A stretch of DNA of 57,439 nucleotides from JAWODU01 sp046483125 (GTDB lineage: Bacteria; Verrucomicrobiota; Kiritimatiellia; UBA8416; JAWODU01): contig JAWODU010000009.1 of the NCBI GenBank assembly GCA_046483125.1, forward strand, positions 1 to 57,439, in the 5' to 3' direction. The first letter of the stretch is position 1. Each line of letters starts with the position of its first letter. The notes under the pieces are model-generated. The model was not told the origin of the DNA, ran no database searches, and saw only the letters and a list, made by a program, of their open reading frames with translations. The translations under genes were made by a program, and so were the position numbers. Of the stretch, positions 26,316-33,019 are shown piece after piece.

Positions 26316-26361
26316 TTGACCTTCCTGTCTGTCCGTATTACTGTTGCTGTTTTCGTAACAC
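26316..26361 (+). promoter_or_regulatory. nikR promoter with NikR-type operator
   Basis: A palindrome GTATTAC-N13-GTAACAC lies at 26335-26361, 10 bases before the nikR start. It has the form GTGTTAC-N13/14-GTAACAC described for NikR of delta-proteobacteria, with one base off in the left arm. A plausible promoter, TTGACC (26316-26321) with 17 bases to TACTGT (26339-26344), places the -10 element inside the palindrome, so bound NikR would block transcription. This suggests autoregulation. The operator is a sequence reading; binding is inferred. Confidence 0.7.
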
Positions 26362-26371
26362 GGAGAGCGGC

Positions 26372-26788
26372 ATGAGCGGCTTGCGAAGATTCAGTATTTC
26401 CATCGAGGAACGGCTTCTGAAGCGTCTTGAACAGCTCGTCAGGAAAAGCAGATACGCGAATCGATCGGAGTTCCTGCGGGACATGCTCCGGGAACGCCTG
26501 GTCGAAGAGCAGTGGAAAAAAGACGAAGAGGTCGTGGGAACGATCACACTGGTTTACGATCACGAGACGCGGGAGTTGAGCAGAAAACTCACGCACCTTC
26601 AGCATCACCACCACGGACTGGTCCTCGCCACGACGCACGTGCACCTGGACAGGCACATGTGCGCGGAAATGGTCCTGACCAGGGGGAAAGCCCGCCGGAT
26701 CAGGGAAATGGCGGATCTTCTCCGCCAGCAGAAGGGCGTACTGCATGCCGGCCTCTCCCTGAGTTCGACCGGAAAGGAGCTGGGATAG
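26372..26788 (+). CDS. nikR: nickel-responsive regulator, NikR family
   Basis: The product is a 138-residue ribbon-helix-helix repressor. The N-terminal ~45 residues are the DNA-binding domain (RRFSISIEERLLKRLEQLV, then SEFLRDMLRERL). The C-terminal ACT-like domain (about 55-138) has the nickel-site pattern: a histidine cluster HLQHHHH, HVHLDRH and a Cys in HMCAEMVL, matching the H-H-x-H-C ligands of NikR. ATG 26372 has GGAGAG upstream; an in-frame extension to 26237 would start inside the tRNA gene and is rejected. With nickel bound, NikR represses nickel-uptake genes. It is followed by a TonB receptor and an ABC transporter in the same direction. Confidence 0.93.
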   Translation: MSGLRRFSISIEERLLKRLEQLVRKSRYANRSEFLRDMLRERLVEEQWKKDEEVVGTITLVYDHETRELSRKLTHLQHHHHGLVLATTHVHLDRHMCAEMVLTRGKARRIREMADLLRQQKGVLHAGLSLSSTGKELG

Positions 26789-26793
26789 AGGGA

Positions 26794-26813
26794 GCGGGAC
26801 CGCGTTTTTTTTT
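26794..26813 (+). terminator. possible weak terminator after nikR
   Basis: A short GC inverted repeat (GCGG, GA, CCGC) runs into nine consecutive T residues shortly after the nikR stop. The loop is too small for a strong hairpin, so confidence is low. The T tract also lies directly upstream of the receptor promoter. Confidence 0.3.
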
Positions 26814-26850
26814 GAGCACCGCAGTGTTACGATTATTTTAAAAGTATGCA
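26812..26850 (+). promoter_or_regulatory. receptor-operon promoter with partial NikR operator
   Basis: A full left half-site GTGTTAC (26824-26830) is followed, after exactly 13 bases, by GTATGCA, which keeps only the first three bases of the GTAACAC right half. The spacing equals that of the nikR operator. A candidate promoter, TTGAGC (26812-26817) with 16 bases to TATTTT (26834-26839), overlaps the site. This supports NikR control of the receptor-transporter operon, with weaker affinity than at nikR. Confidence 0.5.
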
Positions 26851-26865
26851 GAAAAGGAGAAACAG

Positions 26866-28797
26866 ATGATATGGCATGAGAAGCATTTCATTGTGTGTGC
26901 CCTGCTGGTCTCGGGCTGTTGGGCAGGCTTCGCCATCGGCGACGAAGAGCACGCCGGGGAAGAGACGCGAAGGACATTTGATTTGAACGAGATTGTCGTC
27001 ACGGCGACGCCCGTGGAGCGCAAGGCCGGGGACATTACGTCGGCCGTCAGCGTGATCGACACCGCGGAGATCGAAGCGTCCAATGCCGACTATGTAATGG
27101 ACGTAATCGGTTCCCTGCCGAGTGTTTACATTCGCCGGGACGCCATCCTGGGGCGGCAGGACATCGAGATCCGGGGGTTGGGGTCAAATCTCAGGCGAAT
27201 CCAGACGCTGATAGACGGGAGGCCGGAAAAAATGGCCCTGTTCGGGTGTACTGTCGCTCAAACGCTCCCACTCGCCAACGTGGAGCGTATCGAAGTAATT
27301 CGAGGTCCTGAGTCGGTGCTGTACGGCACCGACGCCATGGGCGGGGTTGTGAACATCATAACCAGACGAGTCTGGGAACCGGGATACGAGACGGGCGCGC
27401 TTATATCATACGGCAGTCATGAGACTCACCACGGTATATTCCGCCACGGAGGAAACACCGGCGCCTTCGATTACTACATTACATACGATCGCAAGGAAAC
27501 CGAAGGGCACCGCGACAATTCCGCCTATGATGCGGATTTCTTCTCACTGCGCACCGGCTATCGTCTCGACGACGCATGGCGCGTTGAGTTGTCGGGGCAG
27601 TACTTCCGGGACGAGGCCGAAGATCCCGGCCCGGAGAACGATCCGTACACGAACGATGACAGGAAAGAGTACACGCGCTACTCCTGGGACGCCGACCTGA
27701 TCGGAAAATGGGAAGGCTCGGAGTTCCTTTTGACAGTATATGACAACCAGGGCGAACACGAGTTCGATATGCCGTCTATTGACGATTACTGGCATTCGAA
27801 GGACCGCACACTGGGCGTTCTTACCCGCTATACGCGCGACGTCTATGAACGCGGGGACACCAGGGACGCTCTCACCCTTGGATACGAATTCAAACACCAG
27901 TGGGCGGAGCCGCAGGACGACTGGGTCGCCTGGGCGCAGGCGAACATGCCGGCACGGTTTATGGATTTCGGTCCGTACAGGCGAAACAACCACGATGTTT
28001 TCGCCTTCAACGAGTTCGCCAGGGGCGGCTGGGTGCAGACATTGGGACTTCGCGGACACTGGGACGACGAGGACGAAAACTGGGAAGCCCTTCCGCAGGC
28101 AGGCCTCCTGTGGCATGCGACGGAAGCCACTACCGCGCGCGCCAAGGTTGCAAAGGGATTCCGTCAGGCTCGGTTCAGCGAGACGCACCTTTTCCCGGCA
28201 CACAACGAAGAACTGGAGCCAGAAGAAATCTGGAGCTACGAGGTCGCGCTGACACACGCATTTACACCGCGCCTGAGTGCTTTCGTCAATCCCTTCTACA
28301 TGGATGTGCGGAATTTCATCCAGCAGGAATCCAACGACAGTCCGCCGCCGATGTTCCTCAACAGGAACTCCGGAGAATTCGTGATCCAGGGGGTGGAAAC
28401 GGGCCTGGACAGCGAACTGATCGACGATCTCTCAGTGACGGTTCACTACACCTATACGGACATCGAAGACGGTCCCGCGGACAATCCGCACATCAATCGC
28501 GAGGGCAAGCCCGAGCATGTGGTAAACGCAGCCGCCGGGTACCGGTTCGGCAAAGCGAGACTCTCGCTTGAAGGCGAATACGTGAACGGGCTGTACGACA
28601 GTAATCTCCTGTCGGGCGGCGATATTCAGAAGGTGGACGACTTTGTCGTCTTTAACCTGAAGAGTTCGTACCGGATGAACCGCAGTTACGAAGTCTTTGC
28701 CGGCATCGAGAACCTGTTCGATGAAGATTACGAGCAGATTCCCGGGTATCCGATGCCCGGTATAACCGTCTTTGCCGGCGTGAAGGCGCAAATGTGA
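26866..28797 (+). CDS. TonB-dependent outer-membrane receptor (probable metal chelate uptake)
   Basis: The gene encodes 643 residues, starting at ATG 26866 with GGAG 8 bases upstream. A signal peptide (about residues 1-25) precedes a TonB box-like DLNEIVVTATP at about 39-49. The plug domain (about 55-160) shows QDIEIRGLGSNLRRIQTLIDG and VERIEVIRGPESVLYGTDAMGGVVNIIT. The remainder is a 22-strand-type beta barrel with alternating aromatic strands. It brings a bulky substrate across the outer membrane using proton-motive force. Lying behind nikR and a partial NikR operator, with an ABC importer directly downstream and a 4-base overlap to the binding-protein gene, it probably imports a nickel (or other metal) complex. 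Cobalamin or siderophores are alternatives. Confidence 0.9.
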   Translation: MIWHEKHFIVCALLVSGCWAGFAIGDEEHAGEETRRTFDLNEIVVTATPVERKAGDITSAVSVIDTAEIEASNADYVMDVIGSLPSVYIRRDAILGRQDIEIRGLGSNLRRIQTLIDGRPEKMALFGCTVAQTLPLANVERIEVIRGPESVLYGTDAMGGVVNIITRRVWEPGYETGALISYGSHETHHGIFRHGGNTGAFDYYITYDRKETEGHRDNSAYDADFFSLRTGYRLDDAWRVELSGQYFRDEAEDPGPENDPYTNDDRKEYTRYSWDADLIGKWEGSEFLLTVYDNQGEHEFDMPSIDDYWHSKDRTLGVLTRYTRDVYERGDTRDALTLGYEFKHQWAEPQDDWVAWAQANMPARFMDFGPYRRNNHDVFAFNEFARGGWVQTLGLRGHWDDEDENWEALPQAGLLWHATEATTARAKVAKGFRQARFSETHLFPAHNEELEPEEIWSYEVALTHAFTPRLSAFVNPFYMDVRNFIQQESNDSPPPMFLNRNSGEFVIQGVETGLDSELIDDLSVTVHYTYTDIEDGPADNPHINREGKPEHVVNAAAGYRFGKARLSLEGEYVNGLYDSNLLSGGDIQKVDDFVVFNLKSSYRMNRSYEVFAGIENLFDEDYEQIPGYPMPGITVFAGVKAQM

Positions 28798-29645
28798 GAC
28801 TGCATGCCACAGCCAGGATATTCGCATTGTCGCTTTGCATGGCGGCAGGGGGCTGCGGCGCGGAGGATCATCCCGCGCCTCGCGAGAGCAGACTGCGCGT
28901 GACCTGTACTACAACGATGTTGAGTGCCGTCGTCGGGGCTGTAGGCGGAGACAAGGTTGACGTTCACACGATCGTGCCCTTCGGCATGTGCCCCGGACAT
29001 TTCGATTTGACCCCCGGCGAAGCGGACAAGCTCAGGAACGCGGACGTAATCCTTTTTCACGGCTTTGAGCGTTTCATGGCAGGGAAAAAGCCCGGCTCGA
29101 ACACAGAAATGGTCAAGGCCGGAGTAAAGGGCAACTGGATGGTTCCGGCGATCCACACGCAGGCGGTGGCCCGCGTGCGCGACGTACTGGCGGAAGCGAT
29201 GCCGGCATCCGGAGGCTATTTCGCAAAACGGGCCGAAGCCTACAGCCGTGCGGTCGCCGAAAAGGCTGAACAATTCAGGGAACGTCTCGCGGCAATCCGC
29301 GGGACGCCCGTTGTGTCAGCGGAGATGAATCGCAGTCTTGCCGAATGGCTCGGTCTCAGGGTAGTTGCCGAGTTCGCGCGCGACGAGGGTGCTTCGGTTA
29401 AGGCCCTGCACGAAATTCTGAACCGGGCAAAGTCATTACGGGCGGTGCTGGTGATAGACAACAGGCAAAGCAGCGGCAAGATCGGGCGGACGATTGCAGA
29501 CGATCTGGGCGTGCCTTTTGCAATACTCTCGAATTTCCCCATAATCGGTTTTGGCCCCGGCGATCGGCCGGCATACCTGGCGGCGCTGTCGGACAACTGC
29601 GCCGCGGTACTGGAAGCGCTCGATGCGAAAGCGAAAGACGAATAG
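28794..29645 (+). CDS. metal ABC transporter substrate-binding lipoprotein (ZnuA-like)
   Basis: The 283-residue protein has a lipoprotein-type signal ending AAGGC (Cys about residue 22) and the two-lobe fold of cluster A-I metal-binding proteins (TCTTTMLSAVVGAVGGDKV; EADKLRNADVILFHGFE; SAEMNRSLAEWLGL). The family's usual metal ligands are altered: the DPHxYEP motif reads CPGHFDLTP, and the DPHxWLDP histidine of ZnuA/MntA is missing at the expected place, where AIHTQAVARVRD stands. The ligand set therefore differs from zinc/manganese binders. GTG 28794 overlaps the receptor stop (GTGA). In a NikR-controlled operon this suggests nickel or a chelate as substrate; zinc cannot be excluded. Confidence 0.85.
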   Translation: MRLHATARIFALSLCMAAGGCGAEDHPAPRESRLRVTCTTTMLSAVVGAVGGDKVDVHTIVPFGMCPGHFDLTPGEADKLRNADVILFHGFERFMAGKKPGSNTEMVKAGVKGNWMVPAIHTQAVARVRDVLAEAMPASGGYFAKRAEAYSRAVAEKAEQFRERLAAIRGTPVVSAEMNRSLAEWLGLRVVAEFARDEGASVKALHEILNRAKSLRAVLVIDNRQSSGKIGRTIADDLGVPFAILSNFPIIGFGPGDRPAYLAALSDNCAAVLEALDAKAKDE

Positions 29646-29653
29646 GCGCTCTC

Positions 29654-30436
29654 ATGCCGCATGTACTTGAACTCGACAGTGTTTGCGTTGACCGTCGCGG
29701 AACGAGGGTGCTCGACCGCGTATCCCTTGCGCTGCGCCGGGGTGAGTTCGTCTCGTTGATCGGGGCAAACGGGTCGGGCAAGACGACCCTGCTCAGGACC
29801 GTCCTGGGGTTCCTGCGGCCGGTATCCGGCCGGGTCTGCCTGTTCGATTCCGCCCGCGGGCAGGGGCGGGCGTCGCGGAAATGGATCGGGTATGTGCCGC
29901 AGTCTCTGTCAATCGACTTCAAGATGCCGATGACGGTCCGCGACGTGGTGTCCATGGGACGCTGTGGGCTCATCGGATTGGGGCGCCGGCCCGGCAAAGA
30001 AGACCGGGACGCCGTCGAGCAGGCCATGGACGATGTCGGGATTGCGGCCCTTGCGGAGCGCCCGATCGGGCACCTTTCGGGCGGTGAACTCCAGAAAGCC
30101 CAGATTGCCCGCGCCCTCTGCCAGAGCCCGGATCTGCTTTTGCTCGACGAACCGACGAGCAGTCTCGACCTGGGCGCTCAGCGCGAGTGCCTGGACCTTA
30201 TCGAACGCTTGCATCGGGAACGCCGCCTGACCACCCTCATCGTTATGCATGACCTCAAATCCCTGCCGGCAACCTGCACCCGTGCACTGATTCTCGACGA
30301 TGCGCGCATCGTATTCGACGGTCCCTTTGCCGATGCATTCACCGAAAAAATCCTTTCGCATGTCTACAAACGCCAGGGGCCCGCCGTTCTCCGGGAATTG
30401 CTCGCAGATGAGTGCACTGGCGGGAGGACCGCATGA
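29654..30436 (+). CDS. metal ABC transporter ATP-binding protein
   Basis: This 260-residue ABC ATPase belongs to the ZnuC/MntB group and powers the importer. It has Walker A GANGSGKTT near residue 38, a Q-loop region VPQSLSIDF near residue 82, signature LSGGELQKAQIARAL near residue 140, Walker B LLLLDEPTSSLD near residue 160 and the switch His in IVMHD near residue 198. It starts 8 bases after the binding-protein stop and overlaps the permease start by ATGA, so the three are translated together. Confidence 0.93.
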   Translation: MPHVLELDSVCVDRRGTRVLDRVSLALRRGEFVSLIGANGSGKTTLLRTVLGFLRPVSGRVCLFDSARGQGRASRKWIGYVPQSLSIDFKMPMTVRDVVSMGRCGLIGLGRRPGKEDRDAVEQAMDDVGIAALAERPIGHLSGGELQKAQIARALCQSPDLLLLDEPTSSLDLGAQRECLDLIERLHRERRLTTLIVMHDLKSLPATCTRALILDDARIVFDGPFADAFTEKILSHVYKRQGPAVLRELLADECTGGRTA

Positions 30437-31263
30437 GCGACCTGTGGCAACACGCTTTCTTCCGCCACGCGGTTCTGGCCTGCATTCTCGGCGGGGGAGG
30501 ACTTTCGCTGATCGGGGTTTTCGTGACGCTTATGGACATTCCATTTCTGGGTATCAGCATGTCCCACTCGGCTTTCCTGGGGGCGGTCACAGGTTTGCTT
30601 CTCGGATTTGACCCCCTGCTTGGGGCAATGCTCGCATGCGCCGCATCAGGACTGCTTGTGGGTCCTCTGTCCGACCGCGCGGGCTCATCGTCCAACAGCA
30701 TTCTAGCCGTAATTTTCTCCGCCACCATGGGCCTTGCCTTTCTCCTGTTGACCCGCATTCCGGGCCCGAAGAGCGAAGCGTTGAACCTGATCTGGGGAAG
30801 CATTCTTACTATTTCGGCCAGTGAGATCGTAATTCTGGCCGTGATCTTCGGCGTCGCAGTGGTCCTGGTGATGTTCTTTTTCAAGGAGATATCAGCGGTT
30901 CTATTCAATCGTGAAGTGGCCGCGGCCGTCGGCATTCCGGAAAAACTGTTCTACTACGGTGCGATCCTGCTGGCGGGTCTGCTCATCAGCGCCAGCCTCG
31001 ACATAGTGGGAGGGCTTTTGATCTTCTCACTGCTGGTCAACCCCCCGGGCGCCGCCTGCCAGCTGACCTATCGCCTGAAAACGATGTTCCTGCTTTCCGC
31101 CGTTTTCGGCGTGGCATCGTGTTTTGCCGGACTCTATGTCTCTTACCGGTTCGATGTTCCGACGGGAGCCGTCATCGTGCTATGCTCTTCGGTCATCTAC
31201 GCTATGGCTTTCGCCTTTTCGCCCAAGCGCCGTGCACGGCGCTGGCACCTTGCAGAAACGTAA
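30433..31263 (+). CDS. metal ABC transporter permease, ABC-3 (ZnuB-like) family
   Basis: The 276-residue membrane protein has eight to nine helices and the ABC-3 family pattern: ILGGGGLSLIGVFVTLMDIPF near the start, ISMSHSAFLGA near residue 50, and DIVGGLLIFSLLVNPPGAA near residue 190, which faces the ATPase. I chose ATG 30433, overlapping the ATPase stop, because GGGAGGA lies 5 bases upstream; a longer frame to 30412 is less likely. It forms the inner-membrane channel of the importer encoded with the two preceding genes. Confidence 0.92.
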   Translation: MSDLWQHAFFRHAVLACILGGGGLSLIGVFVTLMDIPFLGISMSHSAFLGAVTGLLLGFDPLLGAMLACAASGLLVGPLSDRAGSSSNSILAVIFSATMGLAFLLLTRIPGPKSEALNLIWGSILTISASEIVILAVIFGVAVVLVMFFFKEISAVLFNREVAAAVGIPEKLFYYGAILLAGLLISASLDIVGGLLIFSLLVNPPGAACQLTYRLKTMFLLSAVFGVASCFAGLYVSYRFDVPTGAVIVLCSSVIYAMAFAFSPKRRARRWHLAET

Positions 31264-31280
31264 TCGGAGGATCGACCGAC

Positions 31281-31922
31281 ATGAAGCACGAGACTATGGA
31301 TAAAAAACGACGCGAATTCTTCAACGAACAAGCCGAGCAATGGCTCGATATGTGGTACAGGGACGAAGCGTCCGGGAAATACTCCCGGTACGACAGGGAG
31401 TTTGACCGGCTTCTCGATATGTCCGCCTTGAAGCCGGGCGATGCCGTTCTGGACCTGGGATGCGGAAGCGGGGTTATGGTTCCCTGCATTCTCGATCGGG
31501 TCGGTCCCGGCGGCAGGCTGGAGGAAGTGGACTATGCCGAAAAGATGATCGAGGTAAACCGCCGCCTGCATGACGACCCGCGCGTGAAGTTCACCGTGGC
31601 GAGCGTTGAGAGGCTTGTGGTGCCGGACGGCAGTTTTGACGTTGCTTTCTGCTTTTCCTGCTTTCCGCATTTCCAACGGAAGTCCGAGTCCCTTGCGGTA
31701 ATCCGGCGAAGCCTTAAACCCGGCGGTCGACTCGTTATTTCTCATTTTGATTCCGCGGAAGCCATAAACGATCACCACAGCAAGCACAAATCCGTAATGC
31801 ATGATCGTCTGCCCGGCGAAACCGAGATGCGGCGCCTGCTCTCCGATACCGGTTTTTTCATAGAACGTTTTCTCGATAAAACCGGTTTTTACTGCGTCTG
31901 TGCGACCAGGAGGCCCGCTTAA
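31281..31922 (+). CDS. class I SAM-dependent methyltransferase
   Basis: The 213-residue protein starts at ATG 31281 with CGGAGG 11 bases upstream. The Rossmann methyltransferase motifs are clear: VLDLGCGSGVMVP near residue 58 (SAM binding), then FDVAFCFSCFPHF near residue 120 and LKPGGRLVISHF near residue 145. The C-terminal third carries an uncommon histidine-rich stretch (HFDSAEAINDHHSKHKSVMHDRL), which could bind metal or a substrate. It follows the permease by 17 bases, so it is probably part of the metal operon, perhaps modifying a metal carrier or chelator. It overlaps the convergent YchF-like gene by 4 bases. Confidence 0.85.
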   Translation: MKHETMDKKRREFFNEQAEQWLDMWYRDEASGKYSRYDREFDRLLDMSALKPGDAVLDLGCGSGVMVPCILDRVGPGGRLEEVDYAEKMIEVNRRLHDDPRVKFTVASVERLVVPDGSFDVAFCFSCFPHFQRKSESLAVIRRSLKPGGRLVISHFDSAEAINDHHSKHKSVMHDRLPGETEMRRLLSDTGFFIERFLDKTGFYCVCATRRPA

Positions 31923-32944
31923 ACGTTGAAACGGAAATGGCAGATGTCGCCTTCCTCAACAACGTAGTCTTTGCCTTTGAGGGAGGATTTGCCCTGTTCC
32001 TTTGCCGCCGATTCGCTCCCTGCGGCGACCAAGTCGTCGAACTTGATTACTTCCACCCGTATGAAGCCCCTCTGCATATCGCTGTGAATTTTCCCCGCCG
32101 CTTCCGGCGCGGAGGCGCCGCGGGTAACCGTCCATGATTTGACTTCATCCTCTCCGATTGTGAAGAAGGTTACCAGGCCCGCCGCCCTCACTGCCGCGCG
32201 CCCAACGCGTTCCATGCCCGGTGTGGAAATGCCCAGGTCCCCGAGAAAAGCTTTGCGGGAAGCGGGATCGTCTATTTCCGCGATTTCCTTTTCGATCTCG
32301 CAGGATATGCTGAGAGGATTCCCGAGGGCGTCCGTCACCGCGTTTTCGTCGACATTGATTATCCAGAGTACGGGCTTCAACGACAAAAACCCGAGGCTTC
32401 TGACGGATGCCTGTTCCGACGGCGTAAGCTCAAGGACCTCCAGCCTTTTCTCGGATTCCAGAGCATTAAGACATTTTGACAGAACCTGTTGTTCCGTCTT
32501 CTGTGTGTCCGTCTGGCCGTGCCTTTTTTCTTTTTCGATCCGTTGAAGACGCTTTTCCACCAGTTCCATGTCGGCCAGTATGAGTTCTTCGGAAAGGCTG
32601 CGGCGATCGCGTCCGGCGTCCACCGTGCCCGAGGGGTGATAAACCGCCTCCGAGGTGAATCCCCGCACGATGACGGCCAGAAGGTCGCATCTCCTCGCCG
32701 GTTCGAGCCAGTGGCGGGGACCTCCCTCGCGAACGGGCGGGCAGAGAACACAGGGCATTTCCGCGTAACGGGTCCGTTCGGGCCTGCGGATTCCGGCGAG
32801 GGTTTCGACGCGGTCATCCCTTATGGCCGCCATGCCTTCAATTGCCTCGTCTTCGCGCATGGAGGCGGGGGCGTTCCTGCCGGTCAGAAGCGAAAAAAGT
32901 GTGCGTTTCCCGGCCTGTTCGTATCCCAGTACGGCTATTCTCAT
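31919..32944 (-). CDS. divergent YchF/Obg-like P-loop protein
   Basis: The gene encodes 341 residues with the layout of the ribosome-associated ATPase YchF. An N-terminal P-loop domain precedes a coiled-coil helical region (about 115-175, rich in K, E and Q), and a TGS-like/DUF933 C-terminal domain ends with KGKDYVVEEGDICHFRFNV. The family mark LWIINVDEN near residue 190 is present. The P-loop reads GYEQAGKRT near residues 7-15, lacking the Ser/Thr normally just after the Lys, and the switch/nucleotide-specificity motifs are hard to find. It could be a nucleotide-poor paralogue of the normal YchF. It follows addA on the same strand after 75 bases. Confidence 0.8.
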   Translation of the reverse strand: MRIAVLGYEQAGKRTLFSLLTGRNAPASMREDEAIEGMAAIRDDRVETLAGIRRPERTRYAEMPCVLCPPVREGGPRHWLEPARRCDLLAVIVRGFTSEAVYHPSGTVDAGRDRRSLSEELILADMELVEKRLQRIEKEKRHGQTDTQKTEQQVLSKCLNALESEKRLEVLELTPSEQASVRSLGFLSLKPVLWIINVDENAVTDALGNPLSISCEIEKEIAEIDDPASRKAFLGDLGISTPGMERVGRAAVRAAGLVTFFTIGEDEVKSWTVTRGASAPEAAGKIHSDMQRGFIRVEVIKFDDLVAAGSESAAKEQGKSSLKGKDYVVEEGDICHFRFNV

Positions 32945-33019
32945 AATTTACTGCGCCTTTGTTTGAGTGTGTTAGCATAATTGCACGCACCTCTCCAGCG
33001 GGGAATTCGCCGCGAAAAG

